A stretch of DNA of 15,044 nt from an uncultured Dialister sp. Its GTDB lineage: Bacteria > Bacillota > Negativicutes > Veillonellales > Dialisteraceae. The notes below the pieces were generated by a model. The model did not search any database. It saw only the letters and a list, made by a program, of their open reading frames with translations, and was not told the DNA's origin. Below, in pieces: positions 1 through 6,803 of the stretch; position 1 is the first letter of the stretch, and each line of letters begins with the position of its first letter. A program made the translations under genes and the position numbers. The DNA lies in NCBI GenBank assembly GCA_900545365.1, contig UQYL01000032.1:1-15044 (forward strand), in the 5' to 3' direction.

Positions 1-873
1 ATGGCCCTCACCTCCCAGCTCGTATATAAAGATCTCCTCCAGGGTCAGCGGCACGGCGTCCATGAAGATGGGCTCCAGCCGTTCGAGCCTGGCCGTCACC
101 TCTGCGGCGCGGCCGCGTATAATAAGGGTCTTGAGCCGGCCCTGGCCTGCTGTGTGCAGGACGTCCAGTTCCTGAGGCAGGGCGGCGCCTTCCGGCAGGA
201 CCAGCTGCAGCTTGGTCATGTTCTCCTGCATTTCGGAGAGGACGCGCTCGAGCAGCATCCTGCCCCGGTCTATTATGCCGACCCTGTCGCAGACGTCCTC
301 GAGCTCGCGCAGGTTGTGCGAGGAGATGAGCACCGTCGTGCCGTACTCCGCCACGTCCTGCATGATGAGCGCCCAGACCTGGCGGCGCATGACTGGGTCC
401 AGCCCGTCCACGGGCTCGTCCAGAATCATGAGCTCCGGCCGCATGGAGATGGCCAGCCAGAAGGCGGCCTGCTTGAGCATACCGCGGGAGAATCGGCGCA
501 TGGGCTGCTTGAGGTCCAGGTCAAAGACCTCGCGCAGCTGTTCGAAGCGCCGCGGGTCGAAGTTCGGGTAGATCCCGCGGTAGAACTTCATCATGTCCAG
601 GATGGAGGCCTGCGGGAAGTGAAAGACCTCGTCCGGTATGCAGAAGATCCGGCCTTTCACGCCGGGGTTCTCATAGACGGGCTCCCCGTCGCAGAGGACC
701 TCGCCGGAGTCCTGGCGCAGCACGCCGGCCAGGTGCTTCATGGCGGTGGTCTTTCCGGCGCCGTTGGGACCGACGAGGCCGTAGACCTCCCCGGCGGGGG
801 CGGTCAGCCACAGTCCGTCCAGCGCACGATGGCCGTAGTATTCCTTTTTTACGTCCCTGAACTCAACTCTCAT
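1..873 (-). CDS. ABC transporter ATP-binding protein, YtrB-like (3' end beyond the window)
   Basis: Cytoplasmic ATPase of an ABC transporter; substrate unknown. The 291 visible codons have no stop, so the gene continues past base 1. Seen: Walker A GPNGAGKT (residues 35-42), a degenerate signature FSRGM (128-132) in place of LSGGQ, Walker B LMILDEP (148-154) with catalytic Glu153, and H-loop His186. The Q-loop position reads IPDE, without glutamine. The ATG at 873 has AAGGAGG 9 bases upstream and overlaps the stop of the upstream GntR-tailed frame by 11 bases. This is the usual coupling of YtrA-type regulators with their ABC genes, so the two ends probably belonged to one operon. A permease gene would be expected further left (inference). 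AGG and ATA codons look commoner here than in the genes to the right. The family is sure; the cargo is not. Confidence 0.9.
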   Translation of the reverse strand, partial: MRVEFRDVKKEYYGHRALDGLWLTAPAGEVYGLVGPNGAGKTTAMKHLAGVLRQDSGEVLCDGEPVYENPGVKGRIFCIPDEVFHFPQASILDMMKFYRGIYPNFDPRRFEQLREVFDLDLKQPMRRFSRGMLKQAAFWLAISMRPELMILDEPVDGLDPVMRRQVWALIMQDVAEYGTTVLISSHNLRELEDVCDRVGIIDRGRMLLERVLSEMQENMTKLQLVLPEGAALPQELDVLHTAGQGRLKTLIIRGRAAEVTARLERLEPIFMDAVPLTLEEIFIYELGGEGH

Positions 874-1933
874 CGCCGGCGGCCTCCTTCTGCCTGATGC
901 GCTCTTCCAGCTCACCCGCCGTCACGCCGAGAAACAGGAGCTCCGCCACTATCTCGTCCATCGCGGCGAGCAGCTCGGCCTTTCTTCCCTCGTCCACCTG
1001 GGTTCTGATGTTTGCATAGCTGCCCTTGCCCGGCTTGGAGACGATGTAGCCCTCCGCCTCCAGCTCCCTGTAGGCCCGCTGGATGGTGTTCGGGTTTATG
1101 ACCAGCTGCGCCGCAAGCTCCCGCACCGAGGGCAGCTTCTCCCCGGCGGCCAGGGCCCCGGCCAGGCCCAGGGTGTGCATCAGCGTCTCAAGAAAAAGCT
1201 CCGTCTCCCCGTTGACGGCGTGCTCCATGGTGTAGTAGATGCCGCCGCCGGGCACCAGGGGAAACAGGGCCACCAGCAGGTAGCTGGTCACCGGGCACTT
1301 GCGCAGCCGCAGCCGCGCGTGCGCCCGGTAGTCCTCGCCGTCCAGCAAGATTTTCTTCGCGCCGCACGCCGTGCACTCCACCTGGATGACCCCTTCGTCC
1401 CGGTCCAGCCGCAGCAGGAACCCGCCGCCCCCGCAGGCGCGGCACGCGCCCTGGCTGTTGAAGGCGAGCTCTTCCGCGGAAGGCGCGTAAAATTCTTCGC
1501 CGCATTCCGGGCAGGTAAGGGGCTGTCCCGCCGCGACGGCCAGCGACGGCGGCAGATAGTGCCCGCGGGGGCAGCGGTGGCTGGCGAGGCGGGAATACAT
1601 GAGGCGGAGGCTGTTCAGGAGCTCTGTCCCCGTGCCGAAGGTGCTGCGGATGCCTCCCGCGCCGGGCCGCTGCCGTAGGGCGAGCGCCGCCGGAACATAG
1701 AGCACCTCGTCGGCATCGGCTTTTCCCGCGGTGGTCATGCGCCGCCGCGTATACGTGGAGAGGGATTCCAGATACCGCCGGGAGCCTTCCGCGTAGAGCA
1801 CGCCGAGAGCGAGCGACGATTTTCCCGAACCGGACACCCCGGCAATGGCGGTGATCTTCCCGAGAGGGATATCTACGCTGATATTTTTCAGATTGTGCAC
1901 CCGCGCGCCGCGGACTTCGATATGGTCTCTCAT
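863..1933 (-). CDS. Mosaic frame: UvrA-type ATPase N-terminus + zinc ribbon + ThrE_2 fragment + GntR/YtrA regulator C-terminus
   Basis: One open frame of 356 codons with four unlike parts. Residues 1-168 resemble the start of a short UvrA-paralogue ATPase: Walker A GVSGSGKSS (32-40), RQRPG (88-92), STFGT (97-101), CPRGH and CPECG zinc ligands. It stops before any ABC signature or Walker B. Residues 164-207 form CxxC-X19-CxxC, source unrecognised. Residues 212-264 match the ThrE_2 type of threonine/serine exporter (CPVTSYLL, PLVPGGGIYYTM, HTLGLAGALAAG). Residues 265-356 are a GntR/YtrA winged helix (EKLPSVRELAAQL, NPNTIQRAYRELEAEGYI) with its tail but without the first helix. The start at 1933 has AAAAGGAGG 5 bases upstream; the frame is open back to 2095, but nothing supports that start. 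No internal ATG has a good ribosome site, so the regulator part could be made only as a fusion. ATPase and transport functions cannot be intact. Pseudogene patchwork, true fusion and assembly chimera all remain possible. Confidence 0.7.
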   Translation of the reverse strand: MRDHIEVRGARVHNLKNISVDIPLGKITAIAGVSGSGKSSLALGVLYAEGSRRYLESLSTYTRRRMTTAGKADADEVLYVPAALALRQRPGAGGIRSTFGTGTELLNSLRLMYSRLASHRCPRGHYLPPSLAVAAGQPLTCPECGEEFYAPSAEELAFNSQGACRACGGGGFLLRLDRDEGVIQVECTACGAKKILLDGEDYRAHARLRLRKCPVTSYLLVALFPLVPGGGIYYTMEHAVNGETELFLETLMHTLGLAGALAAGEKLPSVRELAAQLVINPNTIQRAYRELEAEGYIVSKPGKGSYANIRTQVDEGRKAELLAAMDEIVAELLFLGVTAGELEERIRQKEAAGDES

Positions 1934-1952
1934 GATGGCCTCCTTTTTTCTC

Positions 1953-1958
1953 ATTATA
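1953..1958 (-). promoter_or_regulatory. Possible -10 box for the UvrA-type mosaic gene
   Basis: TATAAT on the minus strand lies just upstream of the AAAAGGAGG ribosome site. No good -35 is found 16-18 bases further up, and the start point would leave a leader of only about a dozen bases. Weak call. Confidence 0.3.
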
Positions 1959-2012
1959 CACCGCCCTTTTCCCGGTTTCCCTGAGCATATTGCGGGAAAA
2001 ATTATGCGTTCA

Positions 2013-2032
2013 CTGTATATTTTCCGATACAG
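2013..2032. repeat. Inverted repeat CTGTAT-N8-ATACAG in the divergent intergenic region
   Basis: Perfect 6-base arms (2013-2018 and 2027-2032) around an 8-base spacer lie between the minus-strand mosaic gene and the plus-strand ABM gene, 10 bases upstream of the -35 box of the latter. Position and symmetry would suit a dimeric repressor or activator. No regulator is recognised and arms this short can occur by chance. Confidence 0.35.
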
Positions 2033-2041
2033 AAAGGGTAT

Positions 2042-2070
2042 TTGTTTTGCGAAGCGGCCTTCTTTATACT
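2042..2070 (+). promoter_or_regulatory. Promoter of the ABM-domain gene
   Basis: -35 TTGTTT (2042-2047), a 17-base spacer and -10 TATACT (2065-2070) predict a start near 2077, about 36 bases before the ATG at 2113. Confidence 0.5.
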
Positions 2071-2112
2071 GCGTGTAAAGAAAATATTTCATCAATGAAA
2101 AGGAGGACTCTC

Positions 2113-2829
2113 ATGAATCTGAAATTTCTCATCCCCGCGGCGGCCGCGCTCTGCCTCTCCGCCGCGCCGGTCAGCGCGAAGACCATCATCAATCCCGACG
2201 GCTCCCAGCCCCTCGTCCACTGGGCCGTCCTGCATTCCACGGAAGGACAGATGCCGGCGATGCAGCGCATGGCCGCGGAAAATGTCGCGCCTTACGCCGC
2301 GAAGGAAGACGGTACGTACATCCTCTACGGCGGCGTGGACAGAGCGGATCCGAACGTGCAGCGCCTGCTGGAGATCTACCGGGATTAGGACGCCTATCAG
2401 ACGCACAGGGGCAGCGAAGGCTTCAGAAATTACCAGATCGCCCGCGCGACGATCCTGGAGCAGCTCATCATCATGGAAGCCGATCCCTTCCTGCTGGAGA
2501 GCAAGGACGCCGGTACGGGCACGGTGGTGCGCATGCATTACACCGTCGTCCGCCCGGAATCGCTGGATGCCTACAAAGCGGCGCTCCGTGCGATGATCGA
2601 GACGTCCATGGCCGATGAAGAAGGCACGCTCGCCCTCATGGCCACCACGGAAAAAGATCATCCGAATATCTTCCACACGCTGGAGATCTACACCGACGAA
2701 GCCGCCCGGGAAGCGCATGTATCTTCCGAAGCGTACCGGACATTTGCGGAGACCGCCGCTCCCATGACCACGGAAGAAAAAGAGATCGAAAATCTCCCCG
2801 CCGCGATCACCCTCAGCAGCAAGCCGTAA
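2113..2829 (+). pseudogene. Secreted protein with two ABM-like domains, interrupted by an in-frame TAG
   Basis: The frame starts at ATG 2113, with AAAAGGAGG 6 bases upstream. A signal peptide is clear: Lys4, a hydrophobic core, and the cleavage site PVSA before KT. Read through the stop, the protein has 238 residues in two tandem domains of the antibiotic-biosynthesis-monooxygenase (ABM, ferredoxin-like) type. The first has LLEIYRD at the stop, followed by AYQTH; the second has the matching TLEIYTDEAAREAH. TAG at 2386-2388 (codon 92) falls where the second copy has Glu, so a single GAG to TAG change is the simplest cause. The frame continues cleanly to TAA at 2829, so decay is recent, or the base is wrong, or the stop is read through. 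Without readthrough a 91-residue product remains; restart at ATG 2473 has no good ribosome site. ABM domains occur in quinone- or heme-acting enzymes, but no function can be fixed here. Confidence 0.8.
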
Positions 2830-2837
2830 GACCGCGC

Positions 2838-2872
2838 AAAAACGCAGAGACCCTGTCAGCCCCTGCGTTTTT
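2838..2872 (+). terminator. Rho-independent terminator after the ABM gene
   Basis: A perfect 10-base stem (AAAAACGCAG / CTGCGTTTTT) with a 15-base loop, ending in five T, starts 9 bases after the TAA. Confidence 0.8.
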
Positions 2873-2879
2873 ATCATTC

Positions 2880-2903
2880 AAAATTTTTGTCCCGAAAAAT
2901 TTT
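2880..2903. repeat. A/T-only inverted repeat between converging genes
   Basis: Perfect 9-base arms AAAATTTTT (2880-2888) and AAAAATTTT (2895-2903) surround a 6-base spacer, midway between the plus terminator at 2838-2872 and the minus terminator at 2923-2951. It may add to transcript separation. No other role is visible. Confidence 0.4.
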
Positions 2904-2922
2904 CCCTGATTTTTCCCACGCG

Positions 2923-2951
2923 AAAAGGCCCCCTTGCGGAGGCCTCTTTTT
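2923..2951 (-). terminator. Terminator of the miaB-hfq operon
   Basis: On the minus strand GGCCTCC-GCAA-GGGGGCC forms a 7-base stem with one mismatch and a 4-base loop, followed by TTTT, 14 bases beyond the hfq stop. The flanking A run could let it work in both directions. Confidence 0.75.
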
Positions 2952-2964
2952 ATTGTCCGCCTTT

Positions 2965-3165
2965 TCAGATCCGCTGGATCGTGGAAATGGCGTGTTTATA
3001 GATCAGCTGGGAGCGGCCGTCATTCACGAGGAGCACGGTGAAGCTGTCGAAGGATTTCACCTGTCCCCGGAGCTGCACGCCGCTCATCAGAAAGATGCTG
3101 ACCTGCGCATTCTCTTTCCGCGCTTCGTTCAGGAATGTATCCTGCAGATTCATTTTGCCTTCCAT
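2965..3165 (-). CDS. hfq: RNA chaperone Hfq
   Basis: Sm-like hexameric chaperone that pairs small RNAs with mRNAs in the cytoplasm. Seen: NLQDTFLNEARKE at the N-terminus, the Sm1 region (FLMSGVQLRGQVKSFDSF) and the diagnostic Sm2 motif YKHAISTI near the end. The protein is 66 residues and stops right after Sm2, so it lacks the long C-terminal tail of enterobacterial Hfq, as is usual for Firmicutes. I chose ATG 3165 because AGGGGGA lies 9 bases upstream and it starts one base after the miaA stop. The next ATG (3153, MNLQ) is an alternative with GGAAGG 4 bases upstream; ATG 3192 would overlap miaA by 26 bases. It is last in the operon, in the common miaA-hfq order, and is followed by a terminator. 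Confidence 0.95.
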   Translation of the reverse strand: MEGKMNLQDTFLNEARKENAQVSIFLMSGVQLRGQVKSFDSFTVLLVNDGRSQLIYKHAISTIQRI

Positions 3166-3166
3166 A

Positions 3167-4078
3167 TCATGGATTCCCCCTGTATGTTTCAATATATTCT
3201 TCTATAGTATGATACCACATTTCTTCATTTTGTCCCTGCCTGCGGGGAAACCAGCGGATGTAGGGCATGCGCCGGTACCATGTGAGCTGGCGCTTCGCGA
3301 AGTGGCGCGTATTTTTTCGGATGAGCTCCGCCGCTTCGTCTTCGGTGATCTCTCCCCGCACGGCGCGGATCATTTCCTTGTAGCCGATGCCCCGCATGGA
3401 CTGGGCGTCTTCCGGCACGCCTTCCGCGAGGAGCCGCCGTACTTCATCGGCAAGGCCTGCCCGCATCATTTCCGTCACCCGCGCGTTGATGCGCCCGTAG
3501 AGCAGGCTCCTCTCCATGGTGAGGCCGATGACGGGGCCTTCATAGACGAGGCCGCCGCTTTTCCCGGCGACGGCGTCCGGCGCGAGATCGGTCACTTCGA
3601 GGAGACGGATCATGCGCTGCGGATCAGCGGGAATGTCTGTCCTGCCCCGGCGGAGGAGCTCTTTCCGGAGGGCGGTGATGCCTTTTTCTTCATAGAGCGC
3701 GCGCCACGGGCTCTTCCGCCCTTCGCCTTTCGGCAGGAAGGTGTAGCCTTCGAGAAGGCCCTGTATGTAGAGGCCCGTGCCCCCGGCGATGATGGGGACG
3801 CGGCCTCTTTTATTTTCTTTTTCTATGATCTTTCCCGCTTCTTCCGCAAACTGCGCCGCCGACCAGGGCTCCCGCGGGTCGAGGATGTCCACGAGGTAAT
3901 GGGGCACGCCGCGGGCTTCTTCTTTCGTCACTTTCGCCGTGCCGATGTCCATGCCCCGGTAGACCTGAAAGGCGTCTCCGGAAATGACGGAGCTTCCGAA
4001 GCGCTCTGCCAGGCGCACCGCCAGGGCGGTCTTCCCCGACGCCGTCGGGCCGAGAATGGTGATGACTCTTCCTTTCAT
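3167..4078 (-). CDS. miaA: tRNA dimethylallyltransferase MiaA
   Basis: Transfers a dimethylallyl group to N6 of A37 in tRNAs reading UNN codons, the substrate step for MiaB, encoded at the head of the same operon. The protein has 303 residues, the usual length. Seen: P-loop GPTASGKT (10-17), SGDAFQVYRGMDIGTAK (33-49) with the conserved Asp, AGGTGLYI (108-115), and the C-terminal tRNA-binding part ending in KRQLTWYRRMPYIRWF. ATG 4078 has GAGGGAG shortly upstream and overlaps the preceding methyltransferase stop by 4 bases (ATGA), which implies translational coupling. The frame is open further upstream, but only inside the neighbour in another frame and without family similarity. Confidence 0.96.
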   Translation of the reverse strand: MKGRVITILGPTASGKTALAVRLAERFGSSVISGDAFQVYRGMDIGTAKVTKEEARGVPHYLVDILDPREPWSAAQFAEEAGKIIEKENKRGRVPIIAGGTGLYIQGLLEGYTFLPKGEGRKSPWRALYEEKGITALRKELLRRGRTDIPADPQRMIRLLEVTDLAPDAVAGKSGGLVYEGPVIGLTMERSLLYGRINARVTEMMRAGLADEVRRLLAEGVPEDAQSMRGIGYKEMIRAVRGEITEDEAAELIRKNTRHFAKRQLTWYRRMPYIRWFPRRQGQNEEMWYHTIEEYIETYRGNP

Positions 4079-4866
4079 CGCTCTCCCTCTTTCTTTTCCG
4101 TGTCGATCACGCCGTAGGCGACTGTCTGTCCCCGGCGGGCGTCCGCCGCGGTAAAGAGCCCGCACCGGAACAGGGCGGAAAAGGGCCTCTCTTTCACGAT
4201 GACCCGCTTCCCCGCCGCCCGCGCAGCTTCCCGCAGGATGTCTTCATCCAGCAGGTCATAGCAGGCGCCGCTCCGGAAGGCTTCCCTGTTGTTTTCTTCC
4301 CGTTTCACGGGGCGGCGGAACATGGTGTCGAAGAAGATCACGTCCCACCCGGCATCGGGCGCGTTTTTCAGAAATTTCCGAAAATCCGCCCGCACGAGAC
4401 GGATGCGGCGGAGCGCGGCGGTGACGTCCGGCTCCCTGTCTTCGAACCGCTTGATGCCCCACCGGCCGATCTCCCAGAGGGCCGGGCTTTTTTCAAGGGC
4501 CGTCACTCTGCCTTTTTCTCCGAGATACCACGAGAGGACAAGGGAATCTTTTCCCTCGCCGAAGGTGGCGTCCAGCACGGTCCGTGTCCCTTCCGGCAGG
4601 AGGCGGCAGAGCCGGTCTTCCCCGCCGCGGCGCATGGCGAGGATGCGGAGCTTCGCCGTGCCCGTGTGGAAGGTGTGGGACGCGCCGCGGGAAAGGAGGG
4701 CGGGCCCCCGTTTGCCGTAGACGAGAAAAGCGTCCGGCCCGTCTTTTCCCATGGTCTCCAGATTGGTCTGTCTTTCCATGTAGGGCAGACCGAGGGCTGC
4801 CGCCCGTTCTTCCGCGAGCCTCACGATCTCTTCCGGCACTTTATGCGCCGCCGTGACGGCGATCAT
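4075..4866 (-). CDS. Class I SAM-dependent methyltransferase, RsmJ-like
   Basis: Probable S-adenosylmethionine-dependent methyltransferase of the RsmJ group, whose E. coli member makes m2G1516 in 16S rRNA. The protein has 263 residues. Seen: an N-terminal VTAAHKVPEEIV segment, SAM-binding motif I LDATFGEGKDSLVL (98-111) with the acidic end of strand 2 at TALEKSP, and motif IV DVIFFDTMFRRP (175-186), where RsmJ has a D-P-M-F core and this protein has DTMF. ATG 4866 overlaps the mutL stop by 4 bases, and the gene's own stop overlaps miaA by 4 bases. The frame could start upstream at 5028, but that piece lies antiparallel in meaning to mutL codons and is proline/arginine junk. The family is likely; the exact RNA target is inference. 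It is the one member of this operon not found in the standard mutS-mutL-miaA-hfq order. Confidence 0.8.
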   Translation of the reverse strand: MIAVTAAHKVPEEIVRLAEERAAALGLPYMERQTNLETMGKDGPDAFLVYGKRGPALLSRGASHTFHTGTAKLRILAMRRGGEDRLCRLLPEGTRTVLDATFGEGKDSLVLSWYLGEKGRVTALEKSPALWEIGRWGIKRFEDREPDVTAALRRIRLVRADFRKFLKNAPDAGWDVIFFDTMFRRPVKREENNREAFRSGACYDLLDEDILREAARAAGKRVIVKERPFSALFRCGLFTAADARRGQTVAYGVIDTEKKEGER

Positions 4867-6803
4867 GTGCGGTGGAAGAGGCGGCCCAGTTCTTCCGGCG
4901 TGAAGCGGACGATGGTGGGCCGTCCGTGAGGACATACGAAGGGCCGGGACGTGGCGAAGAGGTCGCGGATGAGCTCCCGCATCTGTCGGATATTCAGGGG
5001 ATCGCCCGCCTTGATGGCGCCGCGGCATGCCGCGTAGGCCATCATGCGGTGGCGGAGCGTCTCCGGAGACGGCGCGTTTTTCTCGTGGAAGGCGATGAGG
5101 ATCTCCCGGATGGCTTTTTCCATGCCTTCTTCCGTTATATCTTCCGGCGCTCCCGTGACGCGGATCACATCCGGGCCGGCCTGTTCAAAAACGATGCCGA
5201 GGCGGCGCAGGTCGTCTTCCCTTTCCAGCAGGAGATCCACGTCCGCCGGGTCGGCATGAATGAGCCAGGGAATGAGGATCTCCTGCACGGGAATGCCTTC
5301 CGACCGCGCGGCGAAGCGGTCGTAGCGGATGCGTTCATGCGCCGCGTGCTGATCGATGAGAAAGAGGTCTTTCCCATGCTGGCAGACGATGAAGCAGTCC
5401 GCGATCTGCCCGAGGGGAATGACGGGAATGTCTTCTCTTTCTTCCGGCGCGGAGAAAAGAGGATTTTCCCCGCGGGCCTCTTCCGGTCTCCGCGGGAGCA
5501 CCGCTTCCGCCGAAAGAATGTCTTCCCGCGCGGCGGGGCGGTATTCTTCCCGCACCTCTTCCAGGCGCGCCTTTTCGCTGCCGGACCGCTCCGCGGCAGC
5601 CCCGCTCTTCTCAAAGCGGCGTTCTTCCCGCGGCCCGCCGTTATCGAAAGGTACGGGAGCCGCGTCATTGTCCGATGCGCCCCACGGGCGCGCCGGAGAC
5701 GGAGCTGTTTCCCCGCCCCACAGCGTGTCGTTTCTCACGGTCTTTGCCGTTTCCTCCGTCAGTATTTCTTTTTCCGGCGGTCGGATCATGGAGGCGGCGA
5801 TGTGCTCCGGTGAGGTCTGGGTGGTGAGCGTCCGCAGCACGGCGCGGTAAACGAAGCGGAAAATGCTCTGCTCGTCGGCAAATTTGATCTCCCTCTTCTG
5901 AGGATGAACGTTGACGTCCACCGATTCCGAGGGCACGCGGATATGGAGCACTACGACGGGGTATCCGTTTTTCGGAAGGAGGGAATGGTAGGCATTGTCC
6001 ACGGCTTTCGTCACAGCGGCGTTCTCCACGACGCGCCCGTTCACGATGACCGTCTGCTGCTGGCGGCTGCTTTTCAGAAGCGACGGCTTCGATACGAGCC
6101 CTTCCAGCAGGATGTCTTCCCCTTCTTCAGACACTTCCAGCATCTCTCCCGCCGTATCCAGTCCGTAGAGCGCGGCCACCACGTCGATGAGGCGGCCGTT
6201 CCCCGGCGTCTCTATGACGGTGCGCCCGTTGTTGATGAGGCGGAAGGCGATGGACGGATCGGCCATGGCCATCTTTCCCACCATCTGATTGATGCGCCCC
6301 GCTTCGGCCCGTTCCGATTTCAGAAATTTTTTCCGCGCCGGCACGTTATAGAAAAGGTCCGCCGCTTCCACGGTGGTGCCCTGCGGCGCGCCGGCGGGCC
6401 CCGCGGAGACGACTTCTCCCCCTTCCACGCGGATCGCCGTCCCCTCAGCGGAATCCGCCGTTCTCGTGGTGATGGTCATGCGGGAGACCGAGGCGATGGA
6501 CGCCAGCGCTTCCCCGCGGAATCCGAGAGACGCGATGTGGTAGATATTGTCCACGCAGGAGATCTTGCTCGTGGCGTGGCGCACGATGGAGAGCTCCGCG
6601 TCTTCCGGAGACATGCCGCAGCCGTCGTCAGTCACGCGGAGGTAGGTGAGGCCGCCTCCTGCGATCTCCGCCTCGATCTGCCGCGCCCCGGCGTCCACGG
6701 CGTTTTCCATGAGTTCCTTCACGGCGTTTACCGGGCGTTCGACGACTTCTCCCGCGGCGATCTGGCTCGCCGTGATCTCGTCCAGTATGTGAATGAGCGC
6801 CAT
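4863..6803 (-). CDS. mutL: DNA mismatch repair protein MutL (endonuclease type)
   Basis: Links MutS mismatch recognition to strand removal. The protein has 646 residues. The N-terminal GHKL ATPase has Glu30 and Asn34 (KELMENAVDAG), DDGCGM (59-64), RHATSKI (75-81) and GFRGEALASI (94-103). A charged, Ala/Arg/Glu-rich linker spans about 335-455. The C-terminal dimerisation/nuclease domain carries DQHAAHE (484-490), AACRGAIKA (591-599), CPHGRP (624-629) and the terminal LGRLFHR, so it is the nicking form found in bacteria without MutH. Oddity: the metal-binding motif DQHAX2EX4E ends in Asp495 rather than Glu. The ATG shares one base with the mutS stop (TAATG), with GAGGGA upstream. It is in the standard mutS-mutL order. 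Confidence 0.97.
   Translation of the reverse strand: MALIHILDEITASQIAAGEVVERPVNAVKELMENAVDAGARQIEAEIAGGGLTYLRVTDDGCGMSPEDAELSIVRHATSKISCVDNIYHIASLGFRGEALASIASVSRMTITTRTADSAEGTAIRVEGGEVVSAGPAGAPQGTTVEAADLFYNVPARKKFLKSERAEAGRINQMVGKMAMADPSIAFRLINNGRTVIETPGNGRLIDVVAALYGLDTAGEMLEVSEEGEDILLEGLVSKPSLLKSSRQQQTVIVNGRVVENAAVTKAVDNAYHSLLPKNGYPVVVLHIRVPSESVDVNVHPQKREIKFADEQSIFRFVYRAVLRTLTTQTSPEHIAASMIRPPEKEILTEETAKTVRNDTLWGGETAPSPARPWGASDNDAAPVPFDNGGPREERRFEKSGAAAERSGSEKARLEEVREEYRPAAREDILSAEAVLPRRPEEARGENPLFSAPEEREDIPVIPLGQIADCFIVCQHGKDLFLIDQHAAHERIRYDRFAARSEGIPVQEILIPWLIHADPADVDLLLEREDDLRRLGIVFEQAGPDVIRVTGAPEDITEEGMEKAIREILIAFHEKNAPSPETLRHRMMAYAACRGAIKAGDPLNIRQMRELIRDLFATSRPFVCPHGRPTIVRFTPEELGRLFHRT

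Noticed and set aside
1..897. Plus-strand open frame opposite the ABC ATPase
   Set aside because: The minus strand here encodes a textbook ABC ATPase with Walker A, Walker B and H-loop; the plus frame has no recognisable features.
1934..2095. N-terminal extension of the mosaic frame to ATG 2095
   Set aside because: The extension resembles no UvrA start, has no ribosome site, and would overlap the divergent promoter; AAAAGGAGG sits just before ATG 1933.
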